This document shows positions 23,893-34,337 of a stretch of DNA of 64,000 nt, piece by piece (the stretch's first letter is position 1; each line of letters opens with the position of its first letter). The stretch covers positions 85,489-149,488 of the forward strand of contig JAAEAF010014485.1 in assembly GCA_011037195.1 (NCBI GenBank), written 5' to 3'. The DNA is from Triatoma infestans (Eukaryota > Arthropoda > Insecta > Hemiptera > Reduviidae). Position numbers and translations under genes: made by a program. A model generated the notes under the pieces. The model worked only from the letters and a program-made list of their open reading frames with translations. It made no database searches and had not been told where the DNA came from.

Positions 23893-24871
23893 ATCTAATG
23901 TGAAACACTCACACAACTTTCTCTTACTCCTGTTCTCAAAATTATAATTAACAAATTGTATAGTTTGTGTACGAAATTTAATGAAATTCATTAAAAACTG
24001 AAAAAATAAGCCAATAAAAGCGCACTTCCGGCTTACTAATTTTCTTAAAACTTGGAATTTTAGCCATCTATTTATTCCCAATTAATTTTGTTAGGATGAT
24101 ACAATTGTATGATCAACTATGTCACCACTTTAGAGAAGCCTGTAACCCACCCGCCCCTAAAAGTGCCCTTAAATCAATCACCAGAGAAATATTTAAATGT
24201 AAAGAGGAGACCTTTGGCTGTTGTTTAGTTATATACGAAATTTAAAGAAAATCGTCGGGAGCCATTTTTTGAGAAAATCGTGAAAAAGTGAAAAAAAATC
24301 ATTTAGTAAAGTGTTAAAACACACGCACTTCCTGTTATCCGATTTTTTTCAAACTGGGAATTTCAACAACATATTTAATTCTAATTAACATTATTTAGAT
24401 GACAGAATTGTCTTATAAACTGAAGTAGCAGTTAGGATGAAAACCTAACCCCACCTCTCCCTCAGAAGTGCCCTTTCCGGAGAACTGAATTTTTCCGGAG
24501 AAATGTTTCCAATAAAAGTTGTAGCTCTTTGTATGTGTAGTTGATATACCAAGTTTAAAGAAAATTGTCGGAGCTATTTTTTTAGAGCAAAAACAACTAA
24601 TAAAGTGGTACTTCCGGTTGAGGAATTTTGACAGATAAGCACCGTCAGATTCCATGGTGATACCTAAACGTAATATTAAGTTTCAACTTTATACGGTTTT
24701 TCATTTTTGAGCTATGCTGTTCACATACATACATACACACGGACCATTTGCTAAAAACCACTTTTTTGGACTCAGGAGACCTCAGAACGGACATTTCCGG
24801 TGAAAACTCGATATCGAAAATTTCACACGATTACAATACTTCCTCTTACTAGGAGTAAGAGAAAGTAAAAA
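23893..24871 (-). repeat. Family R repeat, full-length copy
   Basis: The left (B) end has the hairpin GTGAAACACTCACAC (23900-23914) followed by AACTTTCTCTTACTCC. The right (A) end has CTCTTACTAGGAGTAAGAG (24843-24861) then AAAGTAAAA. Reverse-strand unit starts (CGCACTTCCGG or variant) lie near 24022, 24322 and 24608. This is one of the best copies for defining both ends. Confidence 0.85.
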
Positions 24872-24874
24872 AAA

Positions 24875-25880
24875 AATATATATCCCAGGTTTTATAGCGC
24901 AGCCTATAAACGATTAAACATCTTTTTTTTTTTCATTCTTACGGGTACTTCAAGAAATATATTTCTGATGAAGACACAAATTCGTTAAACAGACATGATT
25001 GCTATTGGACAGCAGTAAGAGAAAGTAATAATAAGGACGAATGTATTTACTTGCAACCTTAAATAAAATAAAAAACTCACTCCTAATAAAGCTTGAAAGT
25101 TTAATTTTGAAGTTTTAATTCAATAATTTTTTTTAAAGAATATATTTACAACTTTCACTAAAATTACGCAGCTACTACTACTATGTCTGTCTAGCAATAT
25201 TGGATGATAGTTTAATTTTAAAAATATTTCTACTGTATAGAAAAATTACTAATGTTAGGAAAGATGATGTCATTAAAAGCTATCAATGATTATTTCTTAA
25301 TATTATTTTACATATTAATCTCATATATGTGTCAACATTTTATGTTAAAGAACGGCGCTTCAAATTACATCATCCGCTGTTAGAGAGAGAGATGTTCTAT
25401 AATATTTTTGACCTTCTTTAACTTTCTCTTGTGTACTCTTCAAAAGTCCTTGAAAAACTAGTCGTTCTAATTTACTGTGTTCTGATTGAGGAAGTATTAA
25501 ATAATAGTTATTTTGTATTTAATTAGAAAATAATTTATTAGAAGGCTGTTATTTTAGTAGTATTTTGTATGAACTCCATATTAATTTCTAAAGTATGGTT
25601 ATTAGTGTAGTGGAAGGACGAAATCGAAAAATAATAGTTTAGAGTTTAGAATATTTTATAGTATCCAAAATTGTATTTTTGTTAATATTTTGTTAATATA
25701 TTAGACTGTGAATTTAACTTCAAAAAGAGTGTATTTTACTGTCAGGTACTGTAAATTGGGATCATTGCAAATAGAAAAACAAAGGCACAAAATCCCGTTA
25801 GGGTAAATCTTTTAGACAAGAAAATTCCCCCGCTAGAGAAAGAGAGCAATTCCAAAGAATAGAGAGAGCCATCAGCTTTC
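24875..25880. other. AT-rich sequence without recognisable gene
   Basis: No supported coding frame; a 64-codon frame at 25742-25936 (minus) overlaps a dispersed repeat and is not gene-like. Confidence 0.45.
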
Positions 25881-25889
25881 AAATAGTTC

Positions 25890-26245
25890 AATTCCAAAAA
25901 TAGTCTCACTTCTGCTTTCAAACAAGAGAGTCGCATTCAGCTTCCAAAGCCAGAACAGAACACTTCAGAAAGCCAGAACACTACTTCAGGAATCGCTCAG
26001 TGCCAATGATAGATATTTACCTTTATTCTAGATATACTTCTGATTTATAATTGTGATATTGTAATGTGCTTAAATTTGTTTAGAAAATAATATATTTGTT
26101 TTAAAACCAGTGGTACTCTCTTGTTTATTACTAATACTTCATTCTTTTCTAAACTTACATACTTATAAGCCCTAATACGAAACCGCTCGTGCTACTTACT
26201 TACACACACAACATCATACCATAACATTACATTAGCTTTCTTATA
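25890..26245 (+). repeat. Dispersed LTR-like repeat, copy 1
   Basis: Aligns by eye with 38480-38815: shared CAGAACxCTTCAG, GCCARTGATAGA, TAATTGTRATATTGTAAWGT, a WATATATTTRTTTYAAAA stretch before AGTGGTR, TACTTC, and AACCGCTCRTGCTAC, ending in ACACAACATCATACCATAAC. The second half, with an AT-rich leader and CA-rich end, resembles the R-U5 part of insect LTRs, but no terminal TG was found. Confidence 0.45.
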
Positions 26246-26283
26246 GATTTATTTAAAAAGTTTATGGAGAGAACCTTCCCTTT

Positions 26284-27226
26284 GTATAATATAGCACTTT
26301 AGAGGAAAAAATAACCTCCCTCTCCTTCAAAGCCTCTGAAAATGAATTTTTTTAGAGAAATGTTTCAAATAAAAGTTGTAGCTCTTTATAGGTGTAGTTT
26401 ATATATCAAGTTTAAAGAAAATCGTTGGAGCGTTTTTTTGAGAAAATCATAAAAAACTTAAAAACGCACTTCCAGTCGACTGATTTTTTTTTTTTAAATC
26501 TCAGATTTTTTGCAATATATTTATGCTAGTTTCCGCAATGGCGGGACGCCAATAATAATCTTATTTAAGATAATATAATACAATTATGGCCCTCACGCGT
26601 TAGTCTAGTGGCTAGCGCTCTCGCCTTTTGTGCGAGCATTCAATTCACAAGGGAATGTTCAATTCCCGTGTGGGCAAAATTTCGGTGTTAATCCTAGCAT
26701 CGTGATAAAAAGTGGGAAGCTACAGTTAGTAGCGCCCTAGGTAGCGAAGGCCGGAACTAAACGGCATGCTTACCACACGCCCACCATTCAAATCGCAGCA
26801 TTAGTCCTTCATGGGCTGTTGCGCCATAAGGTTTTGTTTTTTTTAATACAATTATGAAAAAAACATAATATGATGGCAATGGTAAAATGCCGTCTGCCAG
26901 ATTTACTGCATGAACTAACAAAAAAAAAAGTATAAATAAAAAGTAAAAAAAAAAAAACGATATAAATTTAAACAGTAATTAGTTGGCTACAATTAAACTG
27001 TACCAAATTCGTGTCTGAGGCGGTGGCAGTGCCTGCCTAGTCGGAATACCATGCTTGAGCTTCCTACATCTTTTCCTTTATGAGATATTCTGTTAAATCA
27101 CACACACACACACATACAAAACATTTTTTTTCTGTATTCAAGAGACCCGAAAACATGTTGTATTTCCGGTGAAAATTATATTTCAAAAAGCTGGCGCGAT
27201 CGCAATTACTTCCTCTTGTAACAGTG
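26284..27226 (-). repeat. Family R repeat, interrupted by SINE-2
   Basis: Two reverse-oriented R fragments: 26284-26530 (GCACTTTAGAGG, AAAGTTGTAGCTCTTTATAG, ACGCACTTCCAG) and 27070-27226 ((CA)n, GTATTTCCGGTGAAAATTAT, TTACTTCCTCTT). The middle is replaced or diverged and holds a precisely inserted SINE-2. Confidence 0.6.
26590..26843 (+). repeat. SINE-2, complete, tRNA-Lys(TTT)-like head
   Basis: Bounded by perfect 13-bp duplications TAATACAATTATG (26577-26589 and 26844-26856), so both ends are exact. The first ~88 nt fold as a tRNA: A box TTAGTCTAGTGG, anticodon arm CTCGC-CTTTTGT-GCGAG with loop anticodon TTT (lysine), T arm GGGAA-TGTTCAA-TTCCC, acceptor GCCC/GGGC. The variable region is enlarged (ATTCAATTCACAA). 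An unrelated body and a T-rich end (GTTTTGTTTTTTTT) follow. Pol III transcription from the internal boxes is inferred. Confidence 0.9.
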
Positions 27227-27690
27227 GCCGCCTTAATTGCTCTGCATGAAGCCTTTCAATAACTTGCCATTTTTGCATCGTTTTAAAATAAATGTATTTC
27301 GTATGTTATACATTTCCGTCTTATAAGCGTATTTTTATTGGGTGAGGTGAATAAAATGAGTAAAATGTTTTTACTTGCCGATTCTTAAGTATATACTTGT
27401 CATCAAGTGTTAAAAAAGAGTAAATACTCACACTCGTAAGTAAATGCTTCTTCTTGACTTGTCTCATCGAAAATGACAAGTAGATACTTAAAAATACTGT
27501 GAATAAAAGTGAGTAGATCTTGCTGGCTACGAGTAAATGCTCTTGAATTTGCGAGGTTGATGAAACTTAAACTTGCCATGGTTGTTTGCTTAAAGTGGTT
27601 GCATTTTTTTGTATGAACGACGAAGAAAAAATTATAAACAGCGTCAACATTTAAGTGCCGATATTTTCATAAAATTATTACGATTTAAAA

Positions 27691-28440
27691 GTGAGAGTGT
27701 TGATTTCATTTACAATTATTTTTTTGAACGATCCTGCTGAAAATAAGGGCGGAGCACTTCCAAAAGGACAAAAGATGGAAATATTTTTACGTTATCTCAG
27801 AGATCCAGGATTCCAGAGCGGCCTGGCAGTAGATTTCGGTGTGTATCATACAACAGAGTGTAAGATTGTAGCTATTGCTATGGACAATATGGATAAAGCA
27901 AGTCACTGGATGAAGTTTCCATTAACTGCTAAGAAAATAAACAATGCTAAATGGGAGGGACTTTAAAAGTTTCGTATTGCCACAGTTGTGGGTGCATTGG
28001 ATTGTAATTGTGGTTAGGTCCGCAGAGTTGGAAAGCATCCAAGAGATATTTATTCCGTTATAGCCTGCTTCTTTTTGTCATCATCGATCCTTTTTGAGCG
28101 TTCGCCCAGTGAATAAACTGATTTTGCTCTGAGCAAGTCTGTGTTATCGCATTTTATTAACAAAACATCCTGATGATGGGCGGAACCCGAAAGAAGCAGG
28201 CTATAACGAAAAATATCTTTGATGCATTAGATTGTACACATGTAGAATTCAAAAGCCAAAGGATTTTGGAGACGGATTATATAAACAGAAAAGGTAGAGC
28301 TTCAACAAATGTGTAGGTTACATGTGAGGCCAATTAAAAGATAACCAGCATTGAATCGAACTGGCCTGGAAGTGTTCATGATAGCAGAATATTGCGGCAA
28401 AGTTCACTGCAAGAAGTACTTACTTTTGGAAAAGTGAATA
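27691..28440 (+). pseudogene. PIF/Harbinger transposase
   Basis: The first open part (27691-27966) has KMEIFLRYLRDPGFQSGLAV followed by FGVYHTT, the conserved N-terminal block of HARBI1-type nucleases, then SHWMKFPLTAKKINNAKW. After a stop, ATVVGALDC begins the DDE domain (first Asp in GALDCTH). The frame is split by about 220 bp and resumes ALDCTHVEFKSQ, YINRKGRASTNV, SNWPGSVHDSRILRQSS (second Asp in the VHDSR motif). The third acidic residue is not recognisable. Stops and the insertion make it inactive. DDE transposases cut and join the transposon ends. Confidence 0.75.
28007..28223. repeat. Inverted-repeat insertion inside the Harbinger transposase
   Basis: Arms of about 50 bp (28035-28085 and 28172-28224) are inverted copies sharing CGTTATAGCCTGCTTCTTT. 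Flanking GCATTGGATTGTA (27993) and GCATTAGATTGTA (28224) look like a 13-bp duplication with one difference. The right arm carries CTGATGATGGGCGGAACCCG followed by AAA, a half match to the hammerhead-ribozyme core seen elsewhere in the window. Confidence 0.55.
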
Positions 28441-28599
28441 ATGGAATAAGAAGTAAATACTTGCGAGTATACTCTAGATAAAGGAAGTAAATAATCTCAA
28501 GTAATAAAAGCAGTGTTATTCATATGTTGGGCGAGAGTATACTTTACTTATGAGTAAAATCTAGAGAGTGTATACTTATTTTTATTCACCTCACCACCT

Positions 28600-29630
28600 A
28601 TGGATATTCAAATTTTACCCTTAGATTTTAAGAGGTATGATTTTATTGAAAATCTGGAAACTGGAGAATGATCGTCAAAACCTGAAGTTTCGCGGTGCAG
28701 TTGGCAATCTTACATAAATTGCGGTCATCGATTGGCCTAAAATTTCACTTAATTGGATCGCTAATTTTTATTTCTTATTTCTAAATTTGGTTTACTTTCT
28801 TTTTTTTTTGTTGTTGTTAATTTCTCTTATTTCTGATAGCAATTCAAACCCTTTATTCAGATAATCATCAAATTAGGTGGTGAAATTTATGTAAAAAAAA
28901 AGTTAACTACTTTTTAGTGCTGTTTACGATATATTTTTAATAAGGAAATTTTACTAGCAAAGATAACAATGATATTTCCCACAAGATTAAATAACAGATT
29001 ATCTATTATCTATATGATTATGTAGCAACACGAATATTACGCCATCTTTTCTTAATTATATTGAATTTTATTATTTTGGAGAAAGTCTTTTTTATTAAAC
29101 TAATCAAGTGGAAAAATCTTCCATAAATAAAAATACAATTATTTTTTATATCAACAACTATAATTATTATAGTTGATTCCACAGAGTTCAAGGTCAACTC
29201 GGGTAATCACTATGTTTTTTTAATTATTTTTAGAAAAATATATTACTTTCAAGTTCAGCAAATAATCTTTTTAATATTCAATCACTATTCTTTTAAAATC
29301 AAACATTCAAATAATGTTTCTAGAGATTTAATTAATTAATCAAAGATTCTTTTACGAAATATTAGGTTTACTAACCATTTTAGATCAATTATTTTAAATT
29401 CAGAATTTTGACAATGGATTTAAAATTAGCGATCGATCCTTTAATATATCCACAGTGAGTGATTGGTATTTACAGTGAACACAAAATTGTTGTTTAATGT
29501 TATAATTCGAATTGTAATAAAAGAAACTGCTACAAACCATTTTCAATTGTTTTGCGAACTTATTCCAATTTCTCTGCAAAAAAAAATAAAATTTCCAAAT
29601 TTATTTGCAATTTGAGACATAATTTGAATA
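28600..29630. other. AT-rich sequence without recognisable gene
   Basis: Strongly AT-rich. No reading frames, repeats or boxes I can support. Confidence 0.5.
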
Positions 29631-29634
29631 ACTA

Positions 29635-30190
29635 GGGAAGGGATTAGCTCAGTGGTTCTGAGGGCTTTAACAAGTCGCCAGATGACAATGAAATGTAAAC
29701 GAGACGCAAGATCAATCTTGAGGGTTAAGATTAAGAAGTCTAAACAATCTTATAAGAAGTATAATGGGACCAGCCGCCAGCAAATTCACTACATTAAAGC
29801 TGGACTCAACTGGGTCAACCTCGCATTATACCCTTCTTCACGTCCACTATAATGTACTCTTCTTGAATGAACTTCGACAGCCAATCCCTTACCTAGAAGC
29901 TACGAAACTGTATCAAACCCGGTCATTTGAGGGGCTTAACAATCCGTGACTAGATAATCTTTAAAGTGTAAACATCACTTGCTAACATCAACTTAAACCT
30001 TGAAAGGTTCACCAAGCTAACCACACTAGCCTACCACCGTTAGAACAGGCAAGAGTTTTAACTAGTCACATCACTCTTTAAAATCATATTAACCAAAAGC
30101 TTTACCATTCTACATTCTTCACTAATTGTTCGATCTATCCAATCTCTAAACTCTCTTTTCTCCTTCTTCAATAAAAAGTTAAATTGTGAA
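29635..30190 (+). other. SINE-1 head fused to unrelated sequence
   Basis: GGGAAGGGATTAGCTCAGTGG (the SINE-1 start and A box) occurs at 29636 but switches at about 29658 to about 530 bp of unrelated, relatively GC-richer DNA with a late AATAAA (30171). A complete SINE-1 begins at 30205. This may be a chimeric retrotransposed transcript or simply a truncation. Frames of 61-66 codons here are not recognisable. Confidence 0.3.
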
Positions 30191-30204
30191 TAATAGTGCC
30201 AGTT

Positions 30205-30445
30205 GGGAAGGGATTAGCTCAATGGTTAGCGCACTGGACTCCCACGCGAAGGACCCAGGTTCGAATCCAGCTGTGCTGCCCTTAGATTTTTTTCTTCCTA
30301 ATAGCCCCTACAGCTCACTGTCCGGTGATGGACAGAGTGTTGTCTGTAACGAGAGAACACTGTCCGGAGGCCGGCAGTGCACGGAGAAGGCTCTGGGCGC
30401 CAATGACCATAGATGTTGACGTGCCTTAAATTTAAAAAAAAAAAT
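30205..30445 (+). repeat. SINE-1, near-complete copy
   Basis: Head GGGATTAGCTCAATGG (A box) and GGTTCGAATCC (B box), body with CACTGTCCGGTGATGG and GTCCGGAGGCCGGCAGTGCA, tail CCAATGACCATAGATGTTGA then poly(A). The best reference in the window for the complete 3' end of this subtype. Confidence 0.85.
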
Positions 30446-30654
30446 AATACAAGCTATGTGGATGCGCTGATATAATCTGGATCGGCCCGGACTTGGATCT
30501 TGGAACCATAGATTAGATAAAAACTTCAGATCATGTTGAATCCTCACCTTACTAACTTTTTTATTTAGGAAATTTTGCTCACAATTACCGTGGATCAGAA
30601 CCACCACAACCATTAAAAAGATGGTCCGGCATTACATGTTCTATAGAGTCTCAA

Positions 30655-30859
30655 GCGGCCTCTACACGGTCAATAATATTGTCAATATCAGTATTGACAA
30701 TATAACCATCAATACTCGTGCTAACCAGTCACAATACTTCATTACCTTACACGATCAATACTATTGAAGTAACGAAGTTTGTGATTGGTTAGCACGAATA
30801 TTGATGGTTATATTGTCAATACCGATATTGACAATATTATTGACCGTGTAGAGGCCGCT
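30655..30859. repeat. Palindromic MITE
   Basis: A 205-bp element whose ends AGCGGCCTCTACACGGTC and GACCGTGTAGAGGCCGCT are perfect inverted copies. Pairing continues for about 90 bp per arm through TCAATAATATTGTCAATATC and AACCATCAATA to CGTGCTAACCA. No coding capacity. The superfamily is unresolved because I see no unambiguous target duplication. Confidence 0.8.
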
Positions 30860-31183
30860 TAATTGTCTTTAGCGAACAACTAACTGTATTAGATACCTAT
30901 GCATATCTTTGCTGTAAAGAAGTTCTCTAGTTGCATGGTAATTCCGACCGCTCATGCAACCGACCGCTCGGGTAGTTCGGTTATGATAGGACTCAATAGA
31001 ACAATGATATAGAATACTTGGACTAAGTATAGAGGCAGAACTGGTCGCGGTGTGCAGCCTATAGCCGAATTCTTTTTTTTTTGGCCTGTCGTCAAGGTTA
31101 CCTTAAATAATTGAATTTCGAATAAAAAAGAATCCAATTAAATTTACTTGTATTTCAATGCCCTTACCATTCTAATTACACAT

Positions 31184-31802
31184 TACTTTCTTTTACTCCT
31201 AGTAAGAGGAAGTATTGTAATCGTGTCAAATTTTCGATATTGAGTTTTCACCGGAAATATCCGTGTGTATGTATGTGAACAGCATAACTACAAAAACGAA
31301 AAATCGTAGAAAGTTCAAACTTGATATACCGTTCGGGGATCACCATGGGATCTGACAATACGTTATCTGTCAAAATTCCTCAACCGGATATACCACTTAA
31401 CTGAATATTTTTTTTCACTTTTTTGCAATTTTCTCAAATATAAAGAGCTGCAACTTTTATTCGAAACATTTCTCCGGGTGAAATCATTTAAGGGGGTTTT
31501 TGGGGGAGGAGTGGGGTTATGTTTTCTTCTAAAGTTTTATTTTAGTTGATTATATAGTTCTACCATCTTGAGAAAATTAATTAGAAATAAAGAGATTGTC
31601 AAAATTCTGAGTTTCAAGGAAATTAATAAACCGGAAGAGGATTTTTTACTGAACAGTATTTTCAGTTTTTGTGATTTTCTCCGAAAAAAAAAACACCGAC
31701 GAATTTCAATTTTAAATTTGGTATACTAACTATAAAGTTTGTCAATTTCAATTTTGAAAACTGGGGAGTAAGAGAAAGTTGTGTGAGTGTTTCATACCAG
31801 AT
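31184..31802 (+). repeat. Family R repeat, internally deleted copy
   Basis: A-end ACTTTCTTTTACTCCTAGTA and B-end GAGTAAGAGAAAGTTGTGTG with hairpin GTGTGAGTGTTTCATAC are both present, but only about 1.5 internal units remain. The deletion joins TTTTCTCAAATA to TAAAGAGCTGCAAC near 31440. Confidence 0.75.
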
Positions 31803-31859
31803 TTTTTTTTTTTTTTAAACTTATTGAAATTATAATATTTTGTCAAAAAGTCGGGCAGG

Positions 31860-32267
31860 GGTTGCTTGCAGTTACTTGGGAAGTAGCAACTCCACGGGTC
31901 AGTATTCCATACACTTCGTCAGAACACAATACACTTAAACAACATAGACTCTACATTTTACAGACAAGGACAAAAGTACATAAGCTAGGGTCTCCGTCCC
32001 TACTTAATTGGCGTAAGCCAAGAGAGAAGGACTGGATTAGCTCAGTGGTAGCAGGTTGGATTAGCAACGCAGAGGTCCCGGATTCGAATCCAGCATGCTG
32101 CCCTTAGATTCCTAGGAGCCTCTACAACTCTTTGACCGGTGATGAGCAGTCTTGTCTGCAGCTAGAGAACACTGCTTGGAAGCCAGCAGTGCACCGAGAA
32201 AACTCCGGGGGCACAATAGATCTTTCAGGTCGCAATGCAATAATCCCCACAACAATGTGTACATCTA
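31860..32267 (+). repeat. Composite SINE (SINE-1b) with 5' extension, copy 1
   Basis: A ~170-bp leader starting GTTGCTTGCAGTTACTTGGG precedes a SINE-1-type head (GATTAGCTCAGTGG at 32036; B box GGATTCGAATCC). The SINE-1 body follows. The tail differs from the standard subtype: GGGGGCACAATAGATCTTTC, then ATAATCCCC and ACATCTA. The same composite occurs inverted at 36690-37112, so leader and SINE move as one unit. Confidence 0.75.
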
Positions 32268-33354
32268 AATGTGCACAAAGTTAGTCAAGACAGATCTTGA
32301 AAACTTGAGAATACGATTTGTATATCCACAGTTTTATTTTTATTAGTTTAAGTAAACCAAAAATATAAAAGGTCTTATTGTGGAATTCAGCTTAGTTTTT
32401 ATACAAGTTTCTATCTTAATCAACACTATTTTTGTTTAATCTCACAGCAAGTAATAATTCAATAAATTTATGATTATATCTTACAAAATTAGTTACTTCT
32501 GGGTTTATGCAAAGGTGAAGAGCAATTTAACTCCTGTTAGTATATTGTACAACAAAAGAAAACACGCTATAGTCTATTGTAACTTTTACTTGATGCTTTT
32601 AGAGAAAAATATATAATAATAAAATTATAAAGAATTATATAAGCTTTGACCTTAGCACGTTGCAAGTGTATGCAACGCATATTTACCAGATATGACAAGA
32701 GAAATCACATAGCTTATCTGAGTGATTAAGAGATGTCAAGTAGAATTACAAAGGTTTCCATTCTTATCTGATAATTAAATTGTAAAATTTGTAAGTTTAA
32801 TAAGACGTAAAGAAATTACCGTCACGTTATCATCGTCTGTTACTGTTTTCTACTCCTTTTGTTGTTAGAGAGTTTAACGAGATAATAAATAATATTTGAA
32901 TAAGGAAGTGAGTTAATCAAATTGAAGTAATGAAAGTGATTATTTCTTGCTTTATTATTTTTATCATTTCACTTTTTTTATTTTTTTAAAAATAAACATT
33001 TCCAGGAAGGCTTCTGTAATTTTCTCCAGAACTTACAATAATCTTAAAGAAATTATTCGGTTTTCCCAGCGCTCTGTAAACATTGGGAAATCTTTCTCCT
33101 TAATATGTGTCAAGTTAAGCTGTTATATATTAAGAATTTACAAACTTTGTTATTTTAGTTTCTATAGCTTAGTTTTAAATTTTTTTTTTAAAATTTTATA
33201 TAGTGTTGATTTATTTAACTTTAATTCCTATTACTTCTTTAATCCTAGATTCATCACATAGCTTAAATATTTTCAAATTTAGTGGTAACGTATAAACATT
33301 TTTTCTTTAATTGTTTTCCTTTCAATTTTATTTTCAGTAGATTTCAATACTTTT
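32268..33354. other. AT-rich sequence without recognisable gene
   Basis: The 104-codon frame 32947-33261 is composed almost wholly of F/L/I/S/Y/N codons, as expected of AT-rich DNA, and has no family motif. Confidence 0.45.
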
Positions 33355-34337
33355 TTACTTTCTCTTACTCCTAGTAAGAGGAAGTATTGGATGTGTACAT
33401 TTTCGATATTGATTTTCAACCCCGGAAATATCCGTTTGGATCCCCTGAGTCCAAAACAGTGGTTTTTAGCGAATGGTCTGTGTGTGTGTATGTATGTGAA
33501 CAGCATAGCTCAAAAACGAAAAATCGTAGAAAGTTCAAACTTGATATTACGTTTAGGTATCACCATGGGATCTGACGGTGCGTTATGTGTCAATATTCCT
33601 CAACCGTAAGTACCACTTTACTAGTTGTTTTTTTTTACGTTTTTGCAATTTTCTCAAAAATGGCTCCGAAGATTTTCTTTAAACTTGGTATATCAACTAC
33701 ACATCTAACACGATAACTTTTTATTTTAGAACATTTCTCTGAGGAAAATTTCATTTAAGGCATTATACAGGGAGGGGTGAGGTTTGGTTTCCATCTAAAG
33801 TGCTATTTCAGTTTATTAGGACAATTCTGCCATCTAAATAATGTTAATTAGAATTAAATATGTTGTTGAAATTCCGAGTTTGAAAAAAAATAGATAACCG
33901 GAAGTGCGTTTACTTTACCACTTTACTAAATAATTTTTTCACTTGTTCGCGATTTGCTCGAAAATGACTCCGACGATTTTCTTGAAACTAACTATATAAA
34001 CTAAACATACAAAGATCTATAACTTTTATCTAAAACATTTCTCTGGGAAAATTCATTTAAGGGCCTTTTAGGGGAGGGGTGGGGTTACAGCTTCCTCTAA
34101 AGTGGTATCATAGTTGATTATACAATTCTGTCATCCACCAAAATTAATTAGAAATAAATAGATGGCCTAAATTCCAAGTTTTAAGAAAATTTGTAAGCTG
34201 GTAGTGCGCTTTTACTGAACAGTTTTTTCAGTTTTCGATAAATTTTGTTATATTTGGTACACATTCTATAACTTTTGTCAATTATAATTTTGAGAACAGG
34301 AGTAAGAGAAAGTTGTGTGAGTGTTTCACACCAGATT
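33355..34337 (+). repeat. Family R repeat, full-length reference copy
   Basis: The A-end hairpin is CTCTTACTCCTAGTAAGAG (33362-33380). Unit starts lie at about 33606, 33897 and 34199 (CCGTAAGTACC, CCGGAAGTGCG, TGGTAGTGCG). The B-end is AGTAAGAGAAAGTTGTGTGA, closing with hairpin GTGTGA-GTGTT-TCACAC (34315-34331). Each unit contains a CTCAAAAATGGCTCCGA-like block, an ACTTTTATYTRAAACATTTC-like block, a GGGGAGGGGTG purine tract and an AAGTG-TAT block, in that order. Confidence 0.85.

Larger units (their letters stand above)
27341..28595 (+). mobile_element. PIF/Harbinger DNA transposon with broken transposase
   Basis: The ends GGTGAGGTGAATAAA (27341) and TTTATTCACCTCACC (28581-28595) are exact inverted repeats of 15 bp. 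Long subterminal zones on each side are full of AGTAAATACT / AGTATACTT-like motifs in both orientations. The interior holds a PIF/Harbinger transposase pseudogene interrupted by an inverted-repeat insertion. A clear 3-bp duplication is not evident (TAT is possible on both sides with slightly different limits). Confidence 0.7.

Noticed and set aside
24843..24871. Family R hairpin as a Helitron 3' end
   Set aside because: The hairpin is present but the sequence after it is AAAGTAAA, not CTRR, and no TC start or A/T insertion site is evident.
32947..33261. 104-codon F/L/I-rich frame as a membrane protein gene
   Set aside because: The residue make-up is what AT-rich DNA yields by chance. No homologue, promoter or neighbour supports it.
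33897..33908. Repeated CCGGAAGT motifs in family R as ETS/GABP-type transcription factor sites
   Set aside because: The motif marks the start of each tandem unit and may simply be part of the repeat. Nothing links it to a promoter.
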